The position numbers were made by a program, and so were the translations under genes. From DATAEK01 sp036258055 (GTDB taxonomy: Bacteria > Acidobacteriota > Vicinamibacteria > Vicinamibacterales > 2-12-FULL-66-21), in assembly GCA_036258055.1 (NCBI GenBank), contig DATAEK010000171.1:1-12741 (forward strand): a DNA stretch of 12,741 nt, read 5' to 3'. Positions 6,987-12,741 of the stretch are shown piece by piece. A model generated the notes under the pieces. It searched no databases, had not been told where the DNA came from, and worked only from the letters and a program-made list of their open reading frames with translations. The stretch's first letter is position 1. Each line of letters begins with the position of its first letter.

Positions 6987-9395
6987 ATGCCGTCTGCGCT
7001 CCGCTACGCGATCCGTCAGCTGCTCAAGTCGCCGGGGTTCACGCTCATCGCCATTCTCGGCCTCGCGCTCGGGATTGGCGCGAACGTGGCGCTCTTCAGC
7101 GTGGTGAACTCGATCTTCCTCCGTCCGCTGCCGTATCGGCAGCCGGACCGGCTGGTGCGGTTGAGCTCGACGAACGCGGCGAACAACCTCACCCGCGTTG
7201 GCTTCTCCCATTCCCGTTACCTCGAGGTACAACAACGGCAGCAGGTGTTCAGCGATCTCGCGCTGTCAGTGGGCAACGCGTTCACGTTGACCGGCCGTGG
7301 AGATCCGGACCAGCTCATTGGACTGCACGCGTCGGCCGCGCTGCTGCCCACTTTGGGACTCGAGCCGCTGCTCGGGCGGAACTTTTCGCCTGACGAGGAT
7401 CGGCCCGGCGGCGAACACGTCACGCTGATCAGCGACGCGATGTGGCAGCAACGCTTCAACCGCGATCCATCGATCCTCGGACAGACGCTCACGCTCGACG
7501 GTGCGCCGTACACCATCATCGGCGTGCTGCCCGAGGCGGCCTCGGCGTTTCCCTTGAATCAGCTGCAAATCTGGGTGCCCCGACCGGCGGAGGTGCCCTT
7601 TCTGGTTCCGTCGCAATTGAACAACGGAGGCTACTTTTTCCAGGTGATCGCACGATTGCGGCCGGGCATCTCGCTGGACCAGGCGAGTGACGCCATGAAC
7701 GTCATCGCCGCCGGTTACCGCGCGGCGCATCCCGCGAACGTCGACGCCCCGTCGCAGATCGAAATCGTCCCGCTGCTCGACGACGCCGTCGGTGCGCAGC
7801 GTCAGAGCTACTTGTTGCTGTTCGGCGCCGTGGGCTGCGTGCTGCTGATCGCCTGCGCGAACATCGCGAACCTGATGCTCGCGCGCTTTGCCGGACGGCG
7901 GCGTGAAATCGCCGCGCGCTTCGCGCTCGGTGCCGGGCGAGGCGACGTCGTACGCCGGCTCGTCACCGAAAGCATGCTCGTGGCCGTGCTTGGCGGCGGC
8001 GTCGGCCTGCTGCTGGCGCACTGGGCGATGAGTGCGCTCGTCGCATTCGGAGCCGATCTGATTCCGCGAATCCTCGAAATCAGGATCGACCCGCTCGCCC
8101 TCGGCTTCTCGCTCCTCGTGACGCTCCTCACGGGCCTGGCCATCGGCCTGCTGCCCGCATTGCAGGCATCGAGTGTGAACGTGCTGGAAGTGCTCAAGGA
8201 AGCGGGCCGCGGCTCGATCGGATCGGGCAATCGTCTGCGCTCGAGCCTGCTGGTCGCCGAAGTGTCACTGTCGCTCGTGGTGCTCATCGCCGCGGGTCTG
8301 TTGTTGAGCAGCTTCGCGCGTCTCCAGCGCGTGGAACCGGGCTTCCAGCCCGCCGGGGTGTTCACTGCGCAATTGGTGCTGCCGCAACGCTACACGGCGG
8401 AGAAGCTCATCGCCTTCTACGAGCAGCTGTACCGAAGACTGGAGACGCTGCCCGACAGCACATCAGCCGCCTTGACCGACCGGCTGCCGCTCACCGGCGG
8501 ACAGACCCCGGCGCCGGTGGCCATCGGGGGGCGCCCGCTGCCGCCGATGAGCGAGCGCGCGCAGGCGAACCGCCACCTCGTCTCGCCGACATACTTCAGC
8601 ACGCTGGGAATCCCCATCCGCGCGGGACGCGATTTCAACGAGCGCGACAGCGCGAGCGTGCCGCACGTGGTGATCGTCAACGAGACCTTCGCGCGGCGGA
8701 ACTTTCCCGGCGAGAATCCGATCGGCCGCACCTTGATCACAGGCATGGCGCAGCGGCCGTCGGAGATCGTTGGCGTGGTCGCAGACGTGCGCAGCACCAG
8801 CCTGAATACGCCGCCAGAGTCGGACTACTTTCTGCCTGCACTACAGCGGCCGGAGAGGTTCACCAATATCTTGGTACGGACGAACCTCGGTGCCGCCGCA
8901 ATGGCCACGGCGGTGCGCGACGCGCTGCGCGCGGTCGATCCGGACCTACCGCTCCTAAGGCCGCAGGCGCTCACGACGCGCATCGCGCAGACGGTGGCCA
9001 ACCGCAAGCTGGCGCTGGTGCTGCTGGGCGGATTCGCGGCGCTCGCGCTCCTGCTCGCCAGTCTAGGCGTGTACAGCGTGATGGCGCACCTCGTGGCGTT
9101 CCGCACGAGCGAGATCGGATTGCGCATGGCGCTCGGTGCGTCACCCGCGAGTGTCATGCGTATGGTCCTCGCGAATGGCCGGCGGCTCACCCTCGTCGGT
9201 ATCGCGGTGGGGATCGCCGGGGCGCTCGCGGTCTCGAGGTTGATGCAGCAGCTGCTCTTCGAAGTGGATCCGGCGGACCCGCTGGTTTACGTCGCGCTGT
9301 CGGTCACCCTGCTGCTCGTGGCGGAGTGCGCCTCGTGGTTCCCGGCCCGGCGCGCCACGAGGATCGATCCCGTGATTGCGCTACGAAGTGAGTGA
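6987..9395 (+). CDS. ABC-type orphan permease, MacB/FtsX-like (acidobacterial duplicated type)
   Basis: An 802-residue protein; the ATG at 6987 follows AAAGGA (6974-6979) at a good distance, and a TTG just before it is less likely. It has the duplicated layout: a first membrane helix (about 18-38) after LRYAIRQLLKSPGF, a MacB periplasmic core domain (about 45-265), three to four helices (about 273-440) including REIAARFALGAGRGDVVRRL, a second periplasmic core (about 450-670), and three final helices (674-802) with SEIGLRMALGASPASV and the terminal WFPARRATRIDPVIALR. These permeases lack an ATPase in cis and are many per genome in acidobacteria; proposed roles are efflux or mechanotransmission, with unknown substrates. 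No ATPase or membrane-fusion gene lies nearby, and no PadR regulator, a frequent partner, is seen upstream. Confidence 0.9.
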   Translation: MPSALRYAIRQLLKSPGFTLIAILGLALGIGANVALFSVVNSIFLRPLPYRQPDRLVRLSSTNAANNLTRVGFSHSRYLEVQQRQQVFSDLALSVGNAFTLTGRGDPDQLIGLHASAALLPTLGLEPLLGRNFSPDEDRPGGEHVTLISDAMWQQRFNRDPSILGQTLTLDGAPYTIIGVLPEAASAFPLNQLQIWVPRPAEVPFLVPSQLNNGGYFFQVIARLRPGISLDQASDAMNVIAAGYRAAHPANVDAPSQIEIVPLLDDAVGAQRQSYLLLFGAVGCVLLIACANIANLMLARFAGRRREIAARFALGAGRGDVVRRLVTESMLVAVLGGGVGLLLAHWAMSALVAFGADLIPRILEIRIDPLALGFSLLVTLLTGLAIGLLPALQASSVNVLEVLKEAGRGSIGSGNRLRSSLLVAEVSLSLVVLIAAGLLLSSFARLQRVEPGFQPAGVFTAQLVLPQRYTAEKLIAFYEQLYRRLETLPDSTSAALTDRLPLTGGQTPAPVAIGGRPLPPMSERAQANRHLVSPTYFSTLGIPIRAGRDFNERDSASVPHVVIVNETFARRNFPGENPIGRTLITGMAQRPSEIVGVVADVRSTSLNTPPESDYFLPALQRPERFTNILVRTNLGAAAMATAVRDALRAVDPDLPLLRPQALTTRIAQTVANRKLALVLLGGFAALALLLASLGVYSVMAHLVAFRTSEIGLRMALGASPASVMRMVLANGRRLTLVGIAVGIAGALAVSRLMQQLLFEVDPADPLVYVALSVTLLLVAECASWFPARRATRIDPVIALRSE

Positions 9396-9424
9396 GCGAG
9401 TCGTCTGGTCGGGCACGCCACATC

Positions 9425-9441
9425 ATCCTGAGCCGAAGGAT
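9425..9441 (+). promoter_or_regulatory. Small hairpin covering the ribosome binding site of the LtrA-like gene
   Basis: ATCCT (9425-9429) can pair with AGGAT (9437-9441) around a seven-base loop, and the right arm contains the GAAGGA that serves as ribosome binding site for the GTG at 9447. The sequence also resembles the CATCCTGAGC...GAAGGATG dispersed palindromes of many bacteria. The stem has only five pairs, so a regulatory effect is uncertain. Confidence 0.3.
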
Positions 9442-9446
9442 TCTGC

Positions 9447-10253
9447 GTGAGCACCACACCCCCCAGCGCCGAATCGCTGCACCATCATTCCCGGCCGATG
9501 GGTGGACGCGATCGGCACGAGGCGCACCGCGTCGCCACTCCGCTTGAACTGCTGTTCGACCTGACGTTCGTGATCAGCTTCGGGCTCGCCGCTTCCCAGC
9601 TCGCGCATGCGTTGGCGGAAGGTCATTACGCGTCGGGCTTGCTCGGCTTCGGCTTCGCGAGCTTTGCCATCTGCTGGGCCTGGATCAATTTCTCGTGGTT
9701 CGCGTCGGCCTATGACACCGACGACTGGATCTTCCGGATCGTCACGATGGTGCAGATGATCGGCGTGCTGGTCCTGGCGATCGGCCTGCCACGCACCGGG
9801 CTCACCTTCGGCATGTGGTGGGTCTACTACGTGCTGCCCTCCGCACCGGTCCTCCAGGCGCACCGCCATCGAGCCTTCGTCTGGGGCTACGGCCAGATGC
9901 TGATCGTCACTGCGATCGTCGCGACTGGCGCGGGCCTTCATGTCGCCGCGTATTTCATCGAGCACAAGGCCACTATCAGCCCGCTGGCGGCCGTCCTCAC
10001 TGTCGCGGTGCCGGTCAGTGGCTTTCTTGGACTGATCTATGTGCTCTACTACTATCTGGTCCGACGCTTCGATTCCTTCCATCTGACGCTGCTGGGCGCG
10101 ACCGCGGGAGTAGTCGTCGGCGCCGTCGTCGCAGCACTGTCCGGCATCAGCATGGCCGCGTGCCTTGTCATCCTCATGTTCGCACCGGCCGTCACGGTCG
10201 TCGGCTACGAGATGCGGGGATACCGGCACCAGGCAGCGGCGCTCCTGAACTAG
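9447..10253 (+). CDS. LtrA-family (low temperature requirement A) membrane protein, internally shortened
   Basis: A 268-residue protein starting at GTG 9447, with GAAGGA six bases ahead. The N-terminal third has LtrA hallmarks: ELLFDLTFVISFGLAASQLA (34-53), WAWINFSWFASAYDTDDWIF (78-96) and the helix ending VLVLAIGLP (107-115). The C-terminal part (from about FGMWWVYYVLP, 121-131, through AFVWGYGQMLIVTAIVATGA) matches the last third of the same family. LtrA proteins are usually about 370-420 residues, with a central section containing an H-x2-ER-x-GLF-type motif. Here that section is absent, and the two ends join in frame near residues 115-121 (about 9789-9810). Function is poorly understood (a multi-helix membrane protein, named from a Listeria cold-growth phenotype). 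The shortened form may be inactive or a compact variant. Confidence 0.75.
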   Translation: MSTTPPSAESLHHHSRPMGGRDRHEAHRVATPLELLFDLTFVISFGLAASQLAHALAEGHYASGLLGFGFASFAICWAWINFSWFASAYDTDDWIFRIVTMVQMIGVLVLAIGLPRTGLTFGMWWVYYVLPSAPVLQAHRHRAFVWGYGQMLIVTAIVATGAGLHVAAYFIEHKATISPLAAVLTVAVPVSGFLGLIYVLYYYLVRRFDSFHLTLLGATAGVVVGAVVAALSGISMAACLVILMFAPAVTVVGYEMRGYRHQAAALLN

Positions 10254-10270
10254 ATCGATCTGCCCCGAGC

Positions 10271-10298
10271 GGCTGCGGCCATGTTGGCCACGGCAGCC
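10271..10298. terminator. Candidate bidirectional terminator hairpin between convergent genes
   Basis: GGCTGC (10271-10276) pairs with GCAGCC (10293-10298), and inside it GGCCA (10277-10281) pairs with TGGCC (10285-10289) around a TGT loop, leaving a three-base bulge on the right arm. It sits between the stop of the LtrA-like gene (10253) and the stop of the cupredoxin gene on the other strand (10305). No T-tract follows on either side, so it would be a non-canonical terminator. Confidence 0.4.
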
Positions 10299-10304
10299 GG
10301 CGCG

Positions 10305-10719
10305 CTAATGTTCGCGGACAATCAGGGTGCCAGTCATGTTGGGGTGAGTGTCACAGTGGATTCTGGTCGTCCCCAGCTTGGTCATGATGAACGACTGTTC
10401 GCCGCCGTTGGGGTGCAGCTCGTCGGTCTTGCGAAAATCGGTTCGCATCCGGCGAATCGGCGACGATGACGTGCGCGAGCGTGTCCGCATTGACCCAGCG
10501 CAGGCGCTCGTTTTTGTAGATGACGATCGGCTCGTCACCGAACGCCCAGTCGCCCAGCGAGACGGCGTCAGGCAGGATGTAGGCGCTGGCGGTCACGGAC
10601 GGGGTTGGGGGTGGTGGGCTGGTCGGCGGCATCCGCATGGAGTCGCTTCCACCGCAGCCGGCCATCAGCAACATGGTCAAGGGGATCACTGCAAGGAGTA
10701 CTTGGCGCAGAGAGAGCAT
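10305..10719 (-). pseudogene. Cupredoxin-like lipoprotein gene broken by a one-base frameshift
   Basis: From the ATG at 10719 the frame encodes a lipoprotein signal (VLLAVIPLTMLLMAGC, Cys22 as lipid site), a Pro/Ser/Thr linker, and a cupredoxin N-terminal half with WVNADTLAHVIV (His83). At about 10434-10446 the homology leaves this frame. The neighbouring frame continues as DFRKTDELHPNGGEQSF and ends IHCDTHPNMTGTLIV. Its Cys-x2-His-x2-Met is the type 1 copper loop, so all four expected ligands (His, Cys, His, Met) are present across the two frames. Removing one base, for example one C of AACCGATTTT on the coding strand, would restore a protein of about 137 residues. Uninterrupted, it would be an extracytoplasmic lipid-anchored electron carrier or copper protein. 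It may be a true pseudogene or a sequencing error. No clear ribosome binding site precedes the ATG or the GTG at 10722. It is divergent from the sigma factor gene. Confidence 0.8.
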
Positions 10720-10743
10720 CACGCTCTATATGTGCCACAGCGC

Positions 10744-10754
10744 GAAATCATTTC
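10744..10754. promoter_or_regulatory. Short perfect dyad upstream of the cupredoxin gene
   Basis: GAAAT-C-ATTTC is a perfect 11-base dyad located 25 bases upstream of the cupredoxin start on the minus strand. It could be an operator half or chance; no promoter hexamers with good spacing were found beside it. Confidence 0.2.
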
Positions 10755-10794
10755 CATTGACGCGAACCCTCACAAAATCGAACAGTCGGGTCAG

Positions 10795-10845
10795 TTGCGA
10801 ATTCCGTTCTTGACACCTCAGTCAAGCTCAGCAACACATTCGCAA
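10795..10845. promoter_or_regulatory. Nested inverted repeat in the divergent cupredoxin/sigma intergenic region
   Basis: Outer arms TTGCGAAT (10795-10802) and ATTCGCAA (10838-10845) are perfect eight-base complements, extendable by one G-U pair in RNA. Inside them CTTGAC (10809-10814) and GTCAAG (10821-10826) form a second perfect six-base dyad with a six-base centre. The inner left arm contains TTGACA (10810-10815), a perfect -35 hexamer reading toward the sigma gene, though no good -10 follows at 16-19 bases. The structure lies about 90 bases before the sigma start and 75 bases before the cupredoxin start, so it could be an operator serving both genes, or a leader hairpin if transcription starts upstream. 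Confidence 0.5.
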
Positions 10846-10936
10846 TCGCCCGCTATCCGGCCTTTCTCCGTTGGGGGCCATCCTCGTCTCTGTCACACTT
10901 CCAGCCCCTGCGTGTCCAATAGCAACTGAGGATGGC

Positions 10937-11815
10937 GTGGAGAACCCTCTTAGCGAGCAGGCGGCGACGAGTGCCGAGGATGCCATGCTCGTCGATCAGG
11001 CCAAGGGCGGAAGTCGCGACGCCCTTGAACGTCTCATCGAGCGTCACCAGTCCTGGATCTTCAACGTCGTTCTTCGGATGCTCTACGTGCGGCAGGATGC
11101 CGAGGACACGACGCAGGAGATCCTGGTCAAAGTCATCACGAAGTTGTCGACGTTCGAAGGACGCAGCAGCTTTCGCACCTGGCTCTATCGACTGGTGATC
11201 AATCATGTGCTGAATGTCAGGCGTCGACGCTGGGAAGAGGACGGCCTCAGCTTTCAGAAATACGGCGATTCGATCAATGTCGTCCTCGACGAGGCCCCTG
11301 ATCCGGCGGCGACTCCGGCCGACCTTCGGCTGCTTGAAGATGAGGCACGCATCGGCTGCACCAGTGGGATGTTGCTCTGTCTCGACCGCGAGCAGCGCCT
11401 GGTCTACGTGCTCGGCGCCATCTTCGGCGTCACAGACGGTGTCGGTGCGGAGCTGCTCGAGACGACGCCCGCGAACTTTCGGCAGAAGCTGTCGCGGGCC
11501 CGGCGCGATCTCCGAGCCTTCATGCAGAATCAGTGCGGCCTCATCAACACAGCGAATCCCTGCCGGTGTGTCAAGAAGATGCGCGGCTTCGCCAAAGCGG
11601 GCTACCTCGATCCCACGAACCTGGTGTTCGCTCGCGAACGCGTCGTTCACGTCCGCGACGTGGCAGCAAAGCGCCGGGATGCGCTCGACGCGCTCGACGA
11701 GGCGTACGCGGAAATCCATCGTGATCACCCGTTTCAGGATGGCCCCGACTTCCTCGGAGCCTTGCGGGTCCTGATCAATGGCAGCGACTTCCAATCCACA
11801 CTGGAGCCCAAGTGA
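10937..11815 (+). CDS. ECF-type sigma-70 factor with Cys-motif C-terminal extension
   Basis: A 292-residue protein if it starts at the GTG at 10937, chosen for GAGGA at 10928-10932; the frame also allows TTG 10871 and ATG 10985. Sigma region 2 spans about 28-98 (ALERLIERHQSWIFNVVLRM, DAEDTTQEILVKV, SFRTWLYRLVINHVLNVRRR). Region 4 spans about 146-196 (CLDREQRLVYVLGAIFGV, then ANFRQKLSRARRDL). Beyond the usual end, a 95-residue extension begins with NQCGLINTANPCRCVKK (Cys200, 209, 211), a C-x8-C-x-C arrangement, followed by a helical, charged tail. No anti-sigma factor gene is adjacent, so the extension may do the sensing; metal or redox sensing is inference. Its stop overlaps the start of the SnoaL-like lipoprotein gene (TGATG), indicating an operon with coupled translation. 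Confidence 0.85.
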   Translation: MENPLSEQAATSAEDAMLVDQAKGGSRDALERLIERHQSWIFNVVLRMLYVRQDAEDTTQEILVKVITKLSTFEGRSSFRTWLYRLVINHVLNVRRRRWEEDGLSFQKYGDSINVVLDEAPDPAATPADLRLLEDEARIGCTSGMLLCLDREQRLVYVLGAIFGVTDGVGAELLETTPANFRQKLSRARRDLRAFMQNQCGLINTANPCRCVKKMRGFAKAGYLDPTNLVFARERVVHVRDVAAKRRDALDALDEAYAEIHRDHPFQDGPDFLGALRVLINGSDFQSTLEPK

Positions 11816-12291
11816 TGTTCGCGATGCGTGCGTCCGCCGTCGTGCTGCTGGTTATCACCGTGCTCGGCTGCAGGCGTGATCCGGATCCGTTTGTGCCGGA
11901 GACGATCATCCGTCTCGAACGCGGCGCTCTCGAACGCTGGGGCAAGGGTGATCCCGACGGCTACCTGTCGATCATGGCGCCGGAGATCACCTACTTCGAC
12001 CCGACGGTGTCCATGCGCATCGATGGACGTGAGATGCTCAAGCCGTTTCTTGAAGTCGTGCGCGGACGCCTCAGCATCGAACAGGCAGAGATGATCAATC
12101 CGGCCGTGATGCGTGATGGGCATGTAGCAGTCCTGACGTTCAACCTCATCAGCCGCGGCGCCAGCCTGAACGGCAGCCCGAGGCGCGACGTGAAGTGGAA
12201 TTCGACCGAGGTCTACCGTCAGATCGACGGCAATTGGAAGATCGTGCACTCGCACTGGTCGTACACGACGCCACCACTCGCGCAGCCATGA
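11815..12291 (+). CDS. SnoaL/NTF2-like (DUF4440-type) lipoprotein
   Basis: A 158-residue protein from the ATG at 11815, which overlaps the sigma stop by one base; a TGGAG eight to twelve bases ahead is a plausible ribosome binding site, and an ATG at 11824 is an alternative start. The N-terminus is a lipoprotein signal (MRASAVVLLVITVLGC, Cys19 in the long form). The mature part has the cone-shaped NTF2/SnoaL fold pattern: a first helix with ALERWGKGDPDGYLSIMAPE, a strand with ITYFDP, then GREMLKPFLEVV, AVLTFNLISRG and the closing strand EVYRQIDGNWKIVHSHWS. Such domains bind small ligands or act as polyketide-cyclase-like or ketosteroid-isomerase-like enzymes, and they also appear fused to the ends of some ECF sigma factors (ECF41). 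Here the domain is separate and placed outside the cytoplasm, suggesting a target or sensor of the sigma system. Confidence 0.8.
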   Translation: MFAMRASAVVLLVITVLGCRRDPDPFVPETIIRLERGALERWGKGDPDGYLSIMAPEITYFDPTVSMRIDGREMLKPFLEVVRGRLSIEQAEMINPAVMRDGHVAVLTFNLISRGASLNGSPRRDVKWNSTEVYRQIDGNWKIVHSHWSYTTPPLAQP

Positions 12292-12440
12292 CTGGCCCCA
12301 CACTACAGGCGCGTCTCCGCTACACCATCTGACCAAAATGGGGCGCCGTTTCTCTTCCCCGCCGGTCGTTTTCGCTTGCCATTACCCCGCCCACCCGCCG
12401 AGAATCGGGCCCGCACAGCGCTGTCGAAGGGGGAGGGCGT

Positions 12441-12447
12441 AAGGAGG
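12441..12447 (+). promoter_or_regulatory. Perfect ribosome binding site deciding the start at 12455
   Basis: AAGGAGG lies seven bases before the ATG at 12455. The 163-base gap from 12292 holds a weak promoter candidate (TTGCCA 12376-12381, 18 bases, GAGAAT 12400-12405) and the dyad GCCCCA/TGGGGC (12295-12344), neither convincing on its own. Confidence 0.7.
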
Positions 12448-12454
12448 CTGAGAG

Positions 12455-12741
12455 ATGAGACGACTACTTGTTGTGGCGACGTCCGTTGTCGTGCTCGCGG
12501 CTGGCGGAGCATTCGCGGGCGAGGTGAAGGGACCCCCGGGCACTCCGAATAACACGAACGAGACCGGCGCTCTGGATCATGCGAACTCGGCCTGCGCCGC
12601 CAGCGGGCTCAATGACCTCGACGAGTCCGAGGGACAGACCGCGTCGCAGGTTCAGACCGCGGCGGACTCTTGGAAGTTCTACGGGTTTCCAAAGGGCTCC
12701 CCAGGCACACTCGGACTCTGCAAGGGCGGAACGGGGCAACG
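12455..12741 (+). CDS. Small secreted protein of unknown function, 3' end missing
   Basis: The ATG at 12455 follows AAGGAGG at ideal spacing and opens a frame that continues past the right edge (95 full codons). Residues 1-21 form a classical signal peptide: MRR, a hydrophobic core (LLVVATSVVVLAAGG) and an AFA cleavage motif, so the mature chain begins at about Gly22. The mature part is hydrophilic, rich in Gly, Pro, Asn, Thr and Ser, with KGPPGTPNNTNETG, then DHANSACAASGLND (Cys47), and a second cysteine at 89 (GTLGLCKGG). I do not recognise a named domain, although this GPPG...NSAC..SGLND pattern recalls small exported hypothetical proteins of Actinobacteria and Acidobacteriota. The two cysteines may form a disulphide. 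No function is proposed. It is probably transcribed on its own or behind the SnoaL-like gene. Confidence 0.7.
   Translation, partial: MRRLLVVATSVVVLAAGGAFAGEVKGPPGTPNNTNETGALDHANSACAASGLNDLDESEGQTASQVQTAADSWKFYGFPKGSPGTLGLCKGGTGQ

Noticed and set aside
9423..10229. Long open frame on the minus strand opposite the LtrA-like gene
   Set aside because: The translation is rich in Asp, His, Arg and Gln without any domain, and is a mirror of the GC-rich codons of the real membrane protein on the plus strand.
10252..10261. Perfect palindrome AGATCGATCT at the end of the LtrA-like gene
   Set aside because: Overlaps the stop codon and is short; no partner element or recombinase gene supports an attachment or operator site.
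10853..11794. 313-codon open frame on the minus strand opposite the sigma gene
   Set aside because: The plus strand shows clear sigma regions 2 and 4; the opposite frame has no recognisable motif and no ribosome binding site.
12295..12344. tRNA-like pattern on the minus strand: GCCCCA/TGGGGC ends with a D-arm-like TGGTCAGATGGTGTAGC
   Set aside because: Only 50 bases, with no anticodon stem and no T-arm (no GGTTCGA-type sequence); probably chance.

Overview
The window reads as a high-GC chromosomal segment of an Acidobacteriota bacterium, probably a Vicinamibacteria-type lineage. This is an inference from content. It holds a MacB/FtsX-like permease of the duplicated 'orphan' type that is expanded in acidobacteria, a large beta-helix/beta-propeller secreted protein of a kind I associate with that phylum, an ankyrin protein with the LRKQAK-type N-terminal module, and a palindrome-rich dispersed element (about 4599-4761) of a style I associate with those genomes. 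No database search was possible, so the taxon is tentative.

Layout. 3-2702 (+) is the 3' part of a GH55/pectate-lyase-3-like protein ending in an SMP-30/NHL-like propeller. 2945-4546 (+) is an ankyrin-repeat protein behind a very strong ribosome binding site. 4599-4761 is a hairpin-rich repeat that abuts the stop codon of a TIGR00027-type SAM methyltransferase (4762-5577, -). Divergent from it across an AT-rich, dyad-rich control region (5671-5732) is a two-gene unit: a DUF2975 membrane protein (5749-6276) and a small Cro/CI-like HTH regulator (6278-6535), one base apart. The next 260 bases are the decayed C-terminal end of an orphan permease (6539-6798). An intact permease follows (6987-9395), then an LtrA-family membrane protein that appears to lack its central third (9447-10253).

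The right part holds a cupredoxin-like lipoprotein gene broken by a one-base frameshift (10305-10719, -). It is divergent from an ECF sigma factor (10937-11815, +) that has a roughly 95-residue C-terminal extension with a C-x8-C-x-C motif. The sigma stop codon overlaps the start of a SnoaL/NTF2-like lipoprotein (11815-12291). A nested inverted repeat lies between the cupredoxin and sigma genes (10795-10845). A secreted protein gene starting at 12455 runs off the right edge.

Three functional units can be argued: (i) the DUF2975-HTH pair, probably autoregulated through the dyads in front of it; (ii) the sigma/SnoaL-lipoprotein pair, with the cupredoxin gene as a possible divergent target; (iii) permease genes, one intact and one a relic. 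Gene decay is a recurring theme: permease relic, frameshifted cupredoxin, internally shortened LtrA. I see no CRISPR array, complete insertion sequence, rRNA, convincing tRNA or recognisable defence system. The strongest candidates for something undescribed are the Cys-motif sigma/SnoaL pair with its dyad-rich promoter region, and the operator cluster of the DUF2975-HTH unit.
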